Source: Bradyrhizobium quebecense | GTDB lineage: Bacteria; Pseudomonadota; Alphaproteobacteria; Rhizobiales; Xanthobacteraceae | Assembly: GCF_013373795.3 (NCBI RefSeq) | Contig: NZ_CP088022.1 | Coordinates: forward strand, 806,001 to 870,000 | Reading direction: 5' to 3' | Length of the DNA: 64,000 bases | Shown: in pieces, positions 52,965-62,558 of the stretch | How the letters are laid out: each line of letters begins with the position of its first letter | How positions within the stretch are numbered: the first letter of the stretch is position 1 | Program-made: the position numbers and the translations under genes | Notes under the pieces: model-generated | Database searches by the model: none | The model's input: only the letters and a program-made list of their open reading frames with translations | Told to the model about the DNA's origin: nothing

Positions 52965-53499
52965 GTACTACGGCGGCATTCCGTTCCCCAGCCGCGCCAT
53001 TGCATGATGCATATGCGGAGCGGCCTTGCCGGGAACGCTCCGGCAGGCTGCGACGAGGGCAGGGCCGCAGCGAAGTATCTTCTTTTTTCCAGAAATAATT
53101 TTGGACGCGCCCCCAACTCAGGAGAGGGTGAAAGCTCGGGCAAATCTTGTCGCGAGAATGCAAGCGCACATGCCTAAACCGTCATCCTGAGGTGCGCGCT
53201 CTTGCGCGCCTCGAAGGATGCACGGGCACCGGCTGGCCGTCATCCTTCGAGGCTCGCTCCGCTCGCACCTCAGGATGACGGAACTGACGGCAGGTTTGCT
53301 CAGCGAGAATTCCGGCTTGCTTGAAACGTTCAATTCGTGTTCCGCGCTGCGTCACAGAAGCGCGTCGGAGCGACTTTCGGATAGCTTGCGTCACAGTCGC
53401 GATCGACTACGCTTGGCATACAAGCAGGCGCGACGTCAGATCGGGCCGCAAGAGGGGACGCGCGCATTGCACGGACAGGCCGACTGGCGCAGCGAAGCG
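52965..53499. other. Intergenic region with a long inverted repeat
   Basis: About 535 bp. Holds the repeat at 53179-53281 and the presumed control region of the downstream transporter operon. No supported gene. Confidence 0.6.
53179..53281. repeat. Palindromic repeat with nested arms
   Basis: Outer arms CCGTCATCCTGAGGTGCG (53179-53196) and exact complement (53264-53281); inner arms CCTCGAAGGATG (53209-53220) and complement (53241-53252). The whole folds into a long hairpin. Confidence 0.85.
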
Positions 53500-55235
53500 A
53501 TGCGAAGCGCCAGGGAGGGAACCCGGCGCCGCGCATTCACCGGCCTGTGGGTCGCGGCGCTGCTGGCGATCCTCAGCTTCCTGGTCATCTATCCCGTCTT
53601 GATGCTGCTGCTCGGCGCGCTCACCGACACCAATCCGGTGGTCGACGGCATCCGCCTCAGCCTGAGCCATCTGTCGATCGCCAATTTCCTCGCCGTGCTC
53701 GCCAACCCGAATGTCGGCGAAGCGCTGCTCAACACGCTGATCGCCTGCGGCGGCGGCACGGTCATCGCGGTTGCGATCGGGCTGCTGTTCTCGTGGATCG
53801 TGGTTCGCACCAACACGCCGTTCAAGGGCTTCATCGCCGCGGCCAGCATCCTGCCGCTGTTCGCGCCGCCGCTGGTGGCGGGCGTGGCCTGGGCCATCCT
53901 CGGCTCGCCGAAGACCGGGTTGATCAACACGATGTTCAAGTGGATGGGCTCCGACCTGCGCATCGATCTCTATTCGATGTGGGGCCTGGTGTTCGTGTTC
54001 GGCATTTACTACGCGCCCTATGTCTACATGTTCACCTCGTCGGCGCTGCGCAACATGGACCCGAGCCTGGAGGAGGCCGCGGAAATCTCCGGCGCCAGCG
54101 CGTTCGCCACCCTGTTCACGGTGACGTTTCCGCTGATCATGCCGGCGATCGTCTCGGGCATGCTGCTGTCGTTCATCGTGATGCTCGGCATCTACGGCAT
54201 CCCGGCCGTGCTCGGCGCGCCGACCAATCTGAGCGTGCTCACGACCTACATCTTCAAGCTCACCAACTGGTCGCCGCCGCTCTACAACACCGCAGCCGCC
54301 GTCGCGATCATCCTGATGATGGTCACGGGGCTCCTGGTCTATCTGCAGCAGAAATTGCTCAGCGGGCGCAGCTTCACGACCGTTGCGGGCAAGGCGTTCC
54401 GGCCGCGCAGCCTCGATCTCGGGGCGTGGCGTTGGCTCACCTTCGCGCTCGGGATCGTCTATCTCATCATTGTGGTGGTGCTGCCGTCGCTGGCGCTGAT
54501 CGTCGCCGCCTTCCGCAAGTTCATGTTCATCCGCGACGCCGCGAGCCTGTTCGACATGCGGCAGTATTCGCTGACGCATTTCGAAAGCATCTTCGACAAC
54601 CCGCTGACGATGAAGTCGATCTACAACGCGATCGAGGTCGGTGTCATCACCGCTGTTGTCGGCGGCGCGCTCGCCTTTGCGATCGGCTACACCATCCATC
54701 GCACGCGGGTCGCGGGGCGCGGCGCCATCGACCTGATCTCGACGCTGCCGGTCGCAATCCCCGGGCTCGTGGTCGGCGTCGCTGGGCCTGGATCGGCGTG
54801 CCCGGCGGGCTCTACGGCACGATCTGGATTCTCGCGCTCGCCTTCATCGCGCGGTTCATGCCCGACACCGTGAAGGCGCTGTCGACGTCGTTCCTGCAGA
54901 TCCACCGCGAGCTCGAGGAGGCCGCCTGGGTCTGCGGCCGGGGCATGCTCGGCACCATCAGGACGATCGTGCTGCCGCTGGCGCGGCCGGGCGTGCTGGC
55001 GTCGATGACGCTGCTGTTCGTGCTGGCGATCCGCGAACTCGGCTCGTCGCTGTTCCTCTACACCAGCAACACCATGGTGATGTCGGTGCTGCTGCTCGAC
55101 TACTACGAAGGCGGCAATATCGGCAAGACCGCGGCGTTCAGCCTGGTGCAGACCGTGCTGCTCGGTGTTCTGATCGGCGGCGCCAACTGGCTGTCGCGCG
55201 GGGCGGCGCAGGGCAACGTGGCGCGAACCGGGTAA
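53500..55235 (+). pseudogene. Iron(III)/organic-acid type ABC permease, frameshifted
   Basis: Two-domain FbpB-like permease with ~12 helices. The first frame runs from ATG 53500 (MRSAREGTRRRAFTGLWVAA) to LPVAIPGLVVGVA near 54780. There the frame breaks: GTCGCTGGGCCTGG should read with one more base to give VAWAWIGVPGGLYG. The following frame continues to 55235 with IHRELEEAAWVCGRGMLGTI (second EAA loop). A single-base deletion, or a sequencing error, explains it. If real, the last ~150 residues with the second EAA loop are lost and the importer should not work. The upstream start is uncertain. Confidence 0.85.
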
Positions 55236-55259
55236 CAACGAACGAGGGGAGGATTTGCG

Positions 55260-56285
55260 ATGGATAGACGAACCTTCACCACACTGGCCCTGGCGAGCGT
55301 GGCAACGCTTGCGCTGGCGCCGGCCGCACGCGCACAGGAGTTCGGCTCGGCGGAGCTGATCGCGGCCGCGAAGGCCGAAGGTAAGCTTGTGTTCTACACT
55401 GCGAATTTTGCCGAGATCGAGCAGCAGGTGATCAAGGCGTTCAACAAGCGCTTTCCCGAGATCACGGTCGAGATGGTCCGCGCGCCCGGCGGGCAACTCA
55501 TCACCCGCGTGAAGACCGAAGCCGCCGCTGGCAAGCTGATCGCCGACGTCGTCGACCACTCCGATCGCGCGCTGATGCAGCCGCTGGAGGATCTGTTCCA
55601 GGACTATGCGCCGCCGAACGCGGCCGATTACAGCAAGGACGCGCTGATTTCGCCGAAGCTCTGGCCGCGCGCCACCATCGCCTGGTCGATCGGCTACAAC
55701 ACCGAGCTGGTGAAGGATCCGCCGAAATCCTGGATGGACCTGACCAAGCCGCAATATGACAAGCTGATCGGGCAGGTGTTCGCGCAGTCCGGCGGCACCA
55801 CTTGGACGCGGATCATGTTCGAGCGCCAGGTGCTCGGCGAGGATTACTGGGCCAGGCAGGCCGCGACCCATCCCGTGCTCTATCCCTCCGGGGCACCGAC
55901 GGCCGACGCCCTGGTGCGCGGCGAGATCGCGATCGCACCGCTGCTCTACAACGTGATCTACCAGAAGAAGAAGGATGGCGCGCCGATCGAGATCTTCTTT
56001 CCGCCCGAAGGCGCGCCGGTCAATCCCTACGCGAGCGGCATTCCGAAGACGGCTGCCCATCCCAACGCGGCAAAGCTGTTCCTGAACTGGTGCCTGTCGA
56101 AGGAAGGACAGACCTTTATGATCAAGGAGCTCGGCAATCTCACCTCGCTGAAGGAGCCGCCGGCCTTTCCGGAGGGGTTCGATCCCAAGGTGGTCAAGCT
56201 CTGGTACCCGAAGTTCGACGATTACGTGAAGCTGCATGCGGCATGGGTGGCGGAGTGGGACAAGACATTCGGTTACCGGCAATAG
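55260..56285 (+). CDS. ABC transporter substrate-binding protein, extracellular family 1 (iron/spermidine-like)
   Basis: 341 residues. Twin-arginine-like signal (MDRRTFTTLALASVATLALA ... ARAQ). Mature domain: ELIAAAKAEGKLVFYTANFA, FNKRFPEITVEMVRAPGGQL, and the C-terminal AAKLFLNWCLSKEGQTFMIK. AGGGGAGG precedes the ATG. Similar proteins bind ferric iron, phosphonates or small organic acids; I see no iron-ligand Tyr pair clearly. Begins 24 bases after the permease. Confidence 0.92.
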   Translation: MDRRTFTTLALASVATLALAPAARAQEFGSAELIAAAKAEGKLVFYTANFAEIEQQVIKAFNKRFPEITVEMVRAPGGQLITRVKTEAAAGKLIADVVDHSDRALMQPLEDLFQDYAPPNAADYSKDALISPKLWPRATIAWSIGYNTELVKDPPKSWMDLTKPQYDKLIGQVFAQSGGTTWTRIMFERQVLGEDYWARQAATHPVLYPSGAPTADALVRGEIAIAPLLYNVIYQKKKDGAPIEIFFPPEGAPVNPYASGIPKTAAHPNAAKLFLNWCLSKEGQTFMIKELGNLTSLKEPPAFPEGFDPKVVKLWYPKFDDYVKLHAAWVAEWDKTFGYRQ

Positions 56286-56300
56286 GCTGATGGTGCAGCG

Positions 56301-57404
56301 ATGACGGCAACGCTCGAGGTCAGCGATCTCAGGAAACAGTTTGCGATCGGCCGCCCGGCGATCGACGGTGTCAGCTTTGGCGTGCCGGCTGGCGAGATCG
56401 TGGTGCTGCTCGGGCCGTCCGGCTGCGGCAAGACCACGACGCTGCGCTGCGTCGCCGGGCTCGAGCATCCGACCGATGGCGAGATCAGCATTTCCGGGCG
56501 GGTGGTGTCGTCGCCGGCGCGCGGCATCCTGGTGCCGCCGCGCTTGCGCAATCTCGGCATGGTGTTCCAGTCCTATGCGGTGTGGCCGCATATGACGGTG
56601 CGGCAGAACGTGATCTATCCGCTGAAGCACCGGACGATCGGGCGCACCGATGCCGCCCGCATGGTCGACGACGCACTGGCGCTGGTCGGATTGTCCGACT
56701 ATGCCGACCGGCCGGTGGTGGCGCTGTCGGGCGGGCAGATGCAGCGCGTTGCGCTGGCGCGCAGCATGGTGTACCGGCCGCAACTCCTGCTGCTCGACGA
56801 GCCGCTGTCGAACCTCGATGCCAAACTGCGCCTGCGGCTGCGCGACGACCTCCGCGTCATCCTCAAGCAGACCGGGATGACCGCACTCTATGTCACCCAC
56901 GATCAGGCCGAGGCGGTCGTGCTCGGCGACCGGATCGGCGTGATGCGCGACGGCACGCTGCTGCAGATGGACACGCCGGACGTGATCTACAACCGCCCGG
57001 CCGATCTGTTCGTCGCCAATTTCACCGGTGCGACCAACGAGCTCGCCGGCACGCTGGTCGCGTGCAATGGCGGCTATGGTGTGGTCGATTTCGGCGACGG
57101 CCGGCAGGGTGAGGTCGCGCTGTTCCAGGCGCTTAAGCCCGACGAGAAGGTGCGCGTGGCGCTGCGGCCCGAGAACATCGCGATCGGCCGGCCCGATGGC
57201 GCCAACACGTTTGCGGCGAAGGTGCTCGACCGTCGCTATCAGGGCACGCAGACCGCCTACGGCATCGAGCTGTTCGGCAAACGGCTGGAGGCGATCGAGC
57301 TCGGCACCGCCGCGCGCCATCAGGTCGGCGTCGAGGCACAGGTCGCGCTGCCGCGTGAATGCCTGTGGGCTTACCGTGACAATGGGCCGGCGACCCAGGA
57401 CTGA
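56301..57404 (+). CDS. ABC transporter ATP-binding protein (FbpC/PotA-like)
   Basis: 367 residues. Walker A GPSGCGKTT near residue 38, signature LSGGQMQRVALARSM, Walker B LLLLDEPLSNLDAKLR, switch His in YVTHDQAEA. The C-terminal ~120 residues form a TOBE domain (RVALRPENIAIG). Third gene of the transporter whose permease is frameshifted. Confidence 0.95.
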   Translation: MTATLEVSDLRKQFAIGRPAIDGVSFGVPAGEIVVLLGPSGCGKTTTLRCVAGLEHPTDGEISISGRVVSSPARGILVPPRLRNLGMVFQSYAVWPHMTVRQNVIYPLKHRTIGRTDAARMVDDALALVGLSDYADRPVVALSGGQMQRVALARSMVYRPQLLLLDEPLSNLDAKLRLRLRDDLRVILKQTGMTALYVTHDQAEAVVLGDRIGVMRDGTLLQMDTPDVIYNRPADLFVANFTGATNELAGTLVACNGGYGVVDFGDGRQGEVALFQALKPDEKVRVALRPENIAIGRPDGANTFAAKVLDRRYQGTQTAYGIELFGKRLEAIELGTAARHQVGVEAQVALPRECLWAYRDNGPATQD

Positions 57405-57425
57405 ACAGAATCTACTGAGCAGAAG

Positions 57426-58406
57426 CTATTGCAGCGCCATTCCGGCAGACTTGATGACGGTGGTCAGCTTCTGCTGATCGGCCTTCATCAGCGCGGCGAG
57501 CTCATCGAGCGACATCGGCTTGCCCGGAATATTGGCGAGCGACAGCTGGCGCCGCACGTCAGGGTTCTGCAACGCCTTGTTGATCGCCGCATTGATCTTC
57601 TCAAGCAGCGGCGCCGGTGTCGCGGCCGGCACGTAGATGCCGTACCAGGGAACGTAGGCGGCTTCGGCAAAGCCGGCTTCCGCGATGGTCGGGACGTCGG
57701 GCAGGTCGGGGACGCGCTTGTCGGTGAACACAGCGAGCGGCTTGACGGTGCCGGCCTTGATGTGCGGCAGCGCAAGTTCGAGCGAAACGATCTCGAAATG
57801 CATCAGGTTGGTCATCAGGTCGATCAGCGCCTGCGGCTGGCCCTTGTAGCCGACATTGGTCAGCTTGATGCCGGCGGCCTGAAACAGTTTCTGGGCGCTG
57901 AGGTCGATCGACGATCCGGTGCCGGGATTCCCGAAATTGAACTGTCCGGGCTGCTTGCGGGCGAGCTCGACGAATTCGCCGATGCTCTTCACCGGCATCG
58001 ACGGATGCACCAGCGCCACGCTTTGATTCCAGACCGCGAGGCCGACGCACCTGAAGTCCCTTGCCGCGTTCCAGCCGGCGTCCTTGTAGAGATCCGGGTT
58101 GACCAGAAGCGCGGGGCCGGTGACGACCCAGGTGTAGCCATCCGGCTCGCTGCGCGCGACGGCGGCGGTGCCGATATTGCTGTTGCCGCCTGGGCGCGCC
58201 TCCACCACGACGGTCTGCTTCCAGTCGCGGCCGACCTGCTCGGTCACGGCGCGCGCGACGATATCGACGATGCCGCCGGCAGGGTAGGGTACGATGATGT
58301 GGATCGGCCGGCTTGGATAATTGTCCTGCGCGTTGGCGCCGGCGCTAACCAGCAGGACAGATGCGATGGTCGCGAGCAGTCGAACGGCGGTTGCGATGCC
58401 GCGCAT
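57426..58406 (-). CDS. Tripartite tricarboxylate transporter (Bug family) substrate-binding protein
   Basis: 326 residues. Signal peptide (LLATIASVLLVSAGANAQ), then Bug-family blocks YPSRPIHIIVPYPAGGIVDI, VVVEARPGGNSNIGTAAVAR, FNFGNPGTGSSIDLSAQ and LFTDKR-like VFTDKRVPDLPDVPTIAEAG. The membrane partners TctA/TctB are not adjacent, as is common for this family. The ATG at 58406 has GAGGGAG upstream. Lies downstream of the IclR gene on the same strand. Confidence 0.93.
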   Translation of the reverse strand: MRGIATAVRLLATIASVLLVSAGANAQDNYPSRPIHIIVPYPAGGIVDIVARAVTEQVGRDWKQTVVVEARPGGNSNIGTAAVARSEPDGYTWVVTGPALLVNPDLYKDAGWNAARDFRCVGLAVWNQSVALVHPSMPVKSIGEFVELARKQPGQFNFGNPGTGSSIDLSAQKLFQAAGIKLTNVGYKGQPQALIDLMTNLMHFEIVSLELALPHIKAGTVKPLAVFTDKRVPDLPDVPTIAEAGFAEAAYVPWYGIYVPAATPAPLLEKINAAINKALQNPDVRRQLSLANIPGKPMSLDELAALMKADQQKLTTVIKSAGMALQ

Positions 58407-58455
58407 GTCTCCCTCCCATATCTGCCGCATCGTCTGCGCGATGCGTACTTTTAAT

Positions 58456-58500
58456 GCATGATCTCTTCGGAAAACCGCTTCACACTTTTCCGGATCATGC
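58456..58500. repeat. Palindromic intergenic repeat
   Basis: GCATGATC (58456-58463) and GATCATGC (58493-58500) flank TTCGGAAAA / TTTTCCGG. It lies just after the IclR gene stop. Confidence 0.7.
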
Positions 58501-58501
58501 C

Positions 58502-59290
58502 CTAGTCGTTGGCCACCAGCGAGCGGATGCTGCGGGCGAGCCCGAGCATGCGCGGCCCGCATTCGCGCTCGATCTGCTCGGCGCTGAAGCGGAACGAGGG
58601 GATGCCGCAATTGACCGAGAGGCACTCGCCGGTGGGTGTGCGATAGAGCGGGGCGGCGACGCCGAAGATCTCGCGCCGCCATTCGCCGAGCGAGACCGCA
58701 AAGCCGCGCTCGTTGCAGAGCTCGATGTCCGGCAGCGTGCGCCGTTCGACGTAGTCGAGTTCCTCAGGACGCTCGGCCTTCACGCGCGCTACATAGGCGT
58801 CGCGTTCGTCCTTCGTGAACAGCGATAGCAGCGCGCGCCCGACCGCAGTCGGCGCCAGCGAAGAGACAAAGCCCACGTCAGGCACGTGCGGCACCGCGTC
58901 CGTCGTACGCAGCGTTTCGACATAGATGAAGTCGAGCCCGAACGGCATCGCGATCGACACTGTGCCGCCGGTGTAGGCCGCGAAGTCGCGCATCAGCGGA
59001 CGCGCGAGCTGGCGGACCTTCAGCGACGACAGCACCGGATAGGCGGCGGCAAGCACGCCGAGCCCGAGCACGAAGCGGCCCTTGGCGTCGCGCCTGAGAT
59101 AGCCGAGCTGCTCCAGCGTGTAGGTCAGGCGCGAGACGGTCGGCCGCGACAGGCCGGTGTGCTCGGCAAGCTCCGCATTCGAGAGCGGGCCGGTGTGGTT
59201 GCGGAAGGCCGCCAACAGATCGAGCCCGTGCGCCAGCGTGGTCGCAAAGGAGGGATCGGCCTGGGATTCGAGAGAGGACAATGCCGCCAT
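58502..59290 (-). CDS. IclR-family transcriptional regulator
   Basis: 262 residues. N-terminal winged helix (ATTLAHGLDLLAAFRNHTGP; recognition helix HTGLSRPTVSRLTYTLEQLG) and C-terminal effector domain (PTAVGRALLSLFTKDERDAY; FGVAAPLYRTPTGECLSVNC). The ATG at 59290 was chosen at the domain start; a longer frame upstream crosses the divergent acyl-CoA dehydrogenase gene. It probably controls itself and that divergent gene from the 103-bp shared gap, which holds a palindrome at 59312-59323. Confidence 0.93.
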   Translation of the reverse strand: MAALSSLESQADPSFATTLAHGLDLLAAFRNHTGPLSNAELAEHTGLSRPTVSRLTYTLEQLGYLRRDAKGRFVLGLGVLAAAYPVLSSLKVRQLARPLMRDFAAYTGGTVSIAMPFGLDFIYVETLRTTDAVPHVPDVGFVSSLAPTAVGRALLSLFTKDERDAYVARVKAERPEELDYVERRTLPDIELCNERGFAVSLGEWRREIFGVAAPLYRTPTGECLSVNCGIPSFRFSAEQIERECGPRMLGLARSIRSLVAND

Positions 59291-59311
59291 ACGAAATAAT
59301 GGTCTCAAATG

Positions 59312-59323
59312 GACATATATGTC
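59312..59323. promoter_or_regulatory. Candidate IclR operator
   Basis: Perfect palindrome GACATATATGTC in the AT-rich middle of the gap between iclR and the acyl-CoA dehydrogenase gene, 22 bases from the iclR start. Position and symmetry fit autoregulation; not verified. Confidence 0.45.
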
Positions 59324-59393
59324 AATATATCGAAATGAATTTGCAAGTCGTTTCGAGATAGGTTTATCTCCCGTCCAAAAGACGGGAGGCGGC

Positions 59394-60638
59394 ATGGATT
59401 TCGATCTGTCCGAACGGTCGGAGTGGTGGCGGAAAGATCTGTTGGCCTTCTTCGAGAAGGCGGTGCTGCCGCGCCATCGCGCCTGGCTCGACCATGTCCG
59501 CGCGCACAGCGATACGCCGCCGTTCATGGCCGAACTGCAGCAACAGGCGCGCGCGGCGGGCCTGTGGAATCTCGGTCTGCCCGAATTGGCGGACGATGAG
59601 CCGGGCACGCGCCTCTCCAATCTCGACTACGCGCCGCTGGCGGAGATCATGGGCCGGCTGTTCTGGGCGCCGGAGGTGTTCAACTGCCAGGCTCCCGACG
59701 TGCCGAACATGATCGCGTTGCAGGCCTGCGCAACGCCGGCGCAGAAGAAGCGTTGGCTGGCGCCGCTGCTCAACGCCGAGACGCGCTCCGCCTTCGGCAT
59801 GACCGAACCCGATGTCGCCTCATCCGATGCCACCAACATCGCAACGCGGATGGTGCGCGACGGCGACCACTACGTCATCAACGGCCGCAAATGGTTCATC
59901 ACCGGCGCCGCGCATCCGCGCTGCAGCTTCCTGATCGTGATGGGCGTGACCGATGCCGGCGCCGAGCGCACCAGCCGGCATTCCTGCATCATCGTGCCGA
60001 TGGATACGCCCGGCGTGCGGCTGGTGCGGCGGCTGCGCTGGATGGGTTGCGAGGATCATACAGCGCCGATCGGCGAGCTGGTGTTCGACAATGTGCGCGT
60101 GCCGGCGGAGAATCTGCTCGGGGCCGAGGGCGAGGGTTTCAAGGTCGCGCAGATCCGGCTCGGACCGGCGCGCATCCACCATTGCATGCGCTCGATCGGG
60201 CTCTGCGAGCTCCTGATCGAGTTGATGATGGCGCGCGCCGCGGAGCGCAGCGCATTCGGGCGCACCGTGATCCAGTACGATACCGTCCAGCGCTGGATCG
60301 CCGAAGCCCGCGTCGAGCTGGAGCAGGCGCGGTTGCTCGCCTGGCGCTGCGCCTGGCGGCTCGATCAGGCCGGCCATCACGGCGCCTGGCGCGACGTCTC
60401 GCTGATCAAGGTCGCGGTGCCCGCGATGCTGCAAAAGATCGCCGACCGCGCGATGCAGGTGTTCGGCGCGATGGGCGGCTCAGACGATACGCCGATCCAC
60501 CAGGCGCTGGCGTGGGGACGTCTGCTGCGGATCGGCGACGGGCCCGACGAGGTGCATCTGCGCCAGATTTTCCGGATGGAGCCGATGCCGGAATGGTCGA
60601 TCGCCAATTCGCCCTATCTTGCTGCACATCCCGCCTGA
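59394..60638 (+). CDS. Acyl-CoA dehydrogenase
   Basis: 414 residues, FAD-dependent. ACAD landmarks: FGMTEPDVASSDATNIATRM (flavin and substrate site), GRKWFITGAAHPRC, MTRR-type region MARAAERSAFGRTVIQYDTV, and QVFGAMGGSDDTPIHQALAW with GDGPDEVH at the end. It resembles the ACAD10/11-like group acting on unusual acyl-CoAs. The ATG at 59394 has GGGAGG upstream; the open frame upstream is antisense to iclR. Followed by a Baeyer-Villiger-type monooxygenase, so both may serve degradation of a cyclic or branched ketone/acid. Confidence 0.93.
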   Translation: MDFDLSERSEWWRKDLLAFFEKAVLPRHRAWLDHVRAHSDTPPFMAELQQQARAAGLWNLGLPELADDEPGTRLSNLDYAPLAEIMGRLFWAPEVFNCQAPDVPNMIALQACATPAQKKRWLAPLLNAETRSAFGMTEPDVASSDATNIATRMVRDGDHYVINGRKWFITGAAHPRCSFLIVMGVTDAGAERTSRHSCIIVPMDTPGVRLVRRLRWMGCEDHTAPIGELVFDNVRVPAENLLGAEGEGFKVAQIRLGPARIHHCMRSIGLCELLIELMMARAAERSAFGRTVIQYDTVQRWIAEARVELEQARLLAWRCAWRLDQAGHHGAWRDVSLIKVAVPAMLQKIADRAMQVFGAMGGSDDTPIHQALAWGRLLRIGDGPDEVHLRQIFRMEPMPEWSIANSPYLAAHPA

Positions 60639-60687
60639 GCGGCGCTAGAGTATCCACCGAATTATCCCTAGACGAGGCGCCCTTCCG

Positions 60688-62508
60688 ATGACGATGACCG
60701 AGCAAGCCCGAGACGCAAAGCCCGCCGCGATCGACAAGGAGCGGCTGCGCCTGAAATATCAGGAGGAGCGCAACAAGCGGCTGCGTCCTGACGGCAATGA
60801 CCAGTATCTGCAGATCAAGGGTCAGCTCGCGCATTATCTCGACGATCCCTATACGCCGGTGGTGGAGCGTGCGCCCAAGACCGGCCACGTCACCTTCGCC
60901 TTCATCGGCGGCGGCTTTGCCGGGCTCGCCACCGCGGCGCGGCTGACCGAGGTCGGGGTGAAGGATGTCCGCATTGTCGAGAAGGGCGGCGATTTCGGCG
61001 GCACTTGGTACTGGAACCGGTATCCCGGCGCGCAGTGCGACACCGCGTCGATGGTCTATATGCCGCTGCTCGAAGAGACCGGCCACATGCCGACGGAGAA
61101 ATACGCGCATGCGCCCGAAATTCTGGCGCACTGCCAGCGGATCGGCCGGCAGTTCAATCTCTACGACAACGCGCTGTTTCACACCGAGGTGACGAGCCTC
61201 GACTGGGACGCGGCGCAATCGCGCTGGATCGTCCGCACCACCAGGGGTGATGCCTTCACCGCGCAGTATGTCGGCATCGGCACCGGCCCGCTGCATGTGC
61301 CGAAATTGCCCGGCATTCCCGGCATCGAGCGCTTCAAGGGTCACTCGTTCCACACCAGCCGCTGGGATTACGACTACACCGGCGGCGATCCCCGGGGCGC
61401 GCTGATGGACAAGCTTGCTGACAAGCGCGTCGGCATCATCGGCACCGGCGCAACGTCGGTGCAATGCATTCCGTACCTCGCGCGCGCCTGCAAGGAGCTC
61501 TACGTGTTCCAGCGCACGCCGTCGTCGGTCGACGTGCGCGGCAACGGCCCGATCGATCCGGACTGGTTCGCCGATATCGCGACACCGGGCTGGCAGCAGC
61601 GCTGGCTGGAGAATTTCACCGCCAACCAGGCCGGTGGATCGGCCGAGGAAGATCTGGTGCAGGACGGCTGGACCGATCTGTCGAAGCGAATCCGCGCCAA
61701 AGTCATGCTGCTGCCGCGCGAGCAGCGGACCGTGGAAAACATGCGGGCGGTCTTCGAGGATTCCGACTTCGAGAAGATGGAGGAGATCCGCAACCGGGTC
61801 GACAGCATCGTCGGCGACCCCGAGACGGCCAGGAATCTCAAGGCCTGGTATGGCCAGCTCTGCAAGCGGCCATGTTTCCACGACGCCTATCTTCAGGCGT
61901 TCAACACGCCCGGCACGCATCTGGTGGATACTGACGGCAAGGGTGTCGAAGAGATTACCGAGAACGGGATTGTCGTCGCGGGCAAGGAATACAAGCTCGA
62001 CTGCATCATCTACGCATCGGGCTTTGAGGTCGGCACGGAATATCGCAGGCGCGCGGGCTTCGATCTGACCGGCCGCGACGGCATCAAGCTGTCGGAGCAT
62101 TGGGCCGCCGGCATGCGCACTAAGCACGGCATCCACGTGCATGGCTTCCCCAACGTGTTTTTCGTGCAGCCGACCCAGGGCGCCAACCTCATTTCCAACG
62201 TACCGCACAACCTGACGGAAGCGGCGCGGACCATCGCCCTGATGGTCGCTCATGCGCAGGACAACAGCTTCAAGGAAATCGAAGTCAGCAAGGAAGCCGA
62301 GGATCGCTGGGTCGAGCTGCTGCTGACCGCGGTCGGCCGGATGATCGGTGGGCCGGATTGCACGCCCGGCTACTACAACAATGAAGGACGCGAGCCCGGA
62401 CCTGCCGCCAAGCTCAATGTCGGCTATCCGGCGGGCGCGTTGGCCTACTTCAAATACATCGATGGCTGGCGCCGCAGCGGCCAGTTCGAAGGCGTGCAAT
62501 TCCGCTGA
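60688..62508 (+). CDS. Flavin-containing Baeyer-Villiger-type monooxygenase (extended N-terminus)
   Basis: 606 residues, about 60 longer at the N-terminus than the enzyme at 8509-10143. FAD motif FAFIGGGFAGLATAARL near residue 70, GGTWYWNRYPGAQCDT, fingerprint FKGHSFHTSRWD, NADPH motif VGIIGTGATSVQCIP. The long helical N-terminal extension with ERLRLKYQEERNKRLRPDG is typical of the cyclopentadecanone/steroid/phenylacetone-related group; exact substrate unknown. Starts 50 bases after the acyl-CoA dehydrogenase. Confidence 0.92.
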   Translation: MTMTEQARDAKPAAIDKERLRLKYQEERNKRLRPDGNDQYLQIKGQLAHYLDDPYTPVVERAPKTGHVTFAFIGGGFAGLATAARLTEVGVKDVRIVEKGGDFGGTWYWNRYPGAQCDTASMVYMPLLEETGHMPTEKYAHAPEILAHCQRIGRQFNLYDNALFHTEVTSLDWDAAQSRWIVRTTRGDAFTAQYVGIGTGPLHVPKLPGIPGIERFKGHSFHTSRWDYDYTGGDPRGALMDKLADKRVGIIGTGATSVQCIPYLARACKELYVFQRTPSSVDVRGNGPIDPDWFADIATPGWQQRWLENFTANQAGGSAEEDLVQDGWTDLSKRIRAKVMLLPREQRTVENMRAVFEDSDFEKMEEIRNRVDSIVGDPETARNLKAWYGQLCKRPCFHDAYLQAFNTPGTHLVDTDGKGVEEITENGIVVAGKEYKLDCIIYASGFEVGTEYRRRAGFDLTGRDGIKLSEHWAAGMRTKHGIHVHGFPNVFFVQPTQGANLISNVPHNLTEAARTIALMVAHAQDNSFKEIEVSKEAEDRWVELLLTAVGRMIGGPDCTPGYYNNEGREPGPAAKLNVGYPAGALAYFKYIDGWRRSGQFEGVQFR

Positions 62509-62558
62509 GTAATGCGCGACCGGGACTGATCTTCGCCAAACGAGGGAGTGCTTGAGTA

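Noticed and set aside
54687..57320. 877-codon minus-strand open frame over the ABC transporter genes
   Set aside because: Arg/His/Gln-rich composition typical of an antisense shadow in GC-rich DNA; the plus-strand genes have clear ABC motifs.
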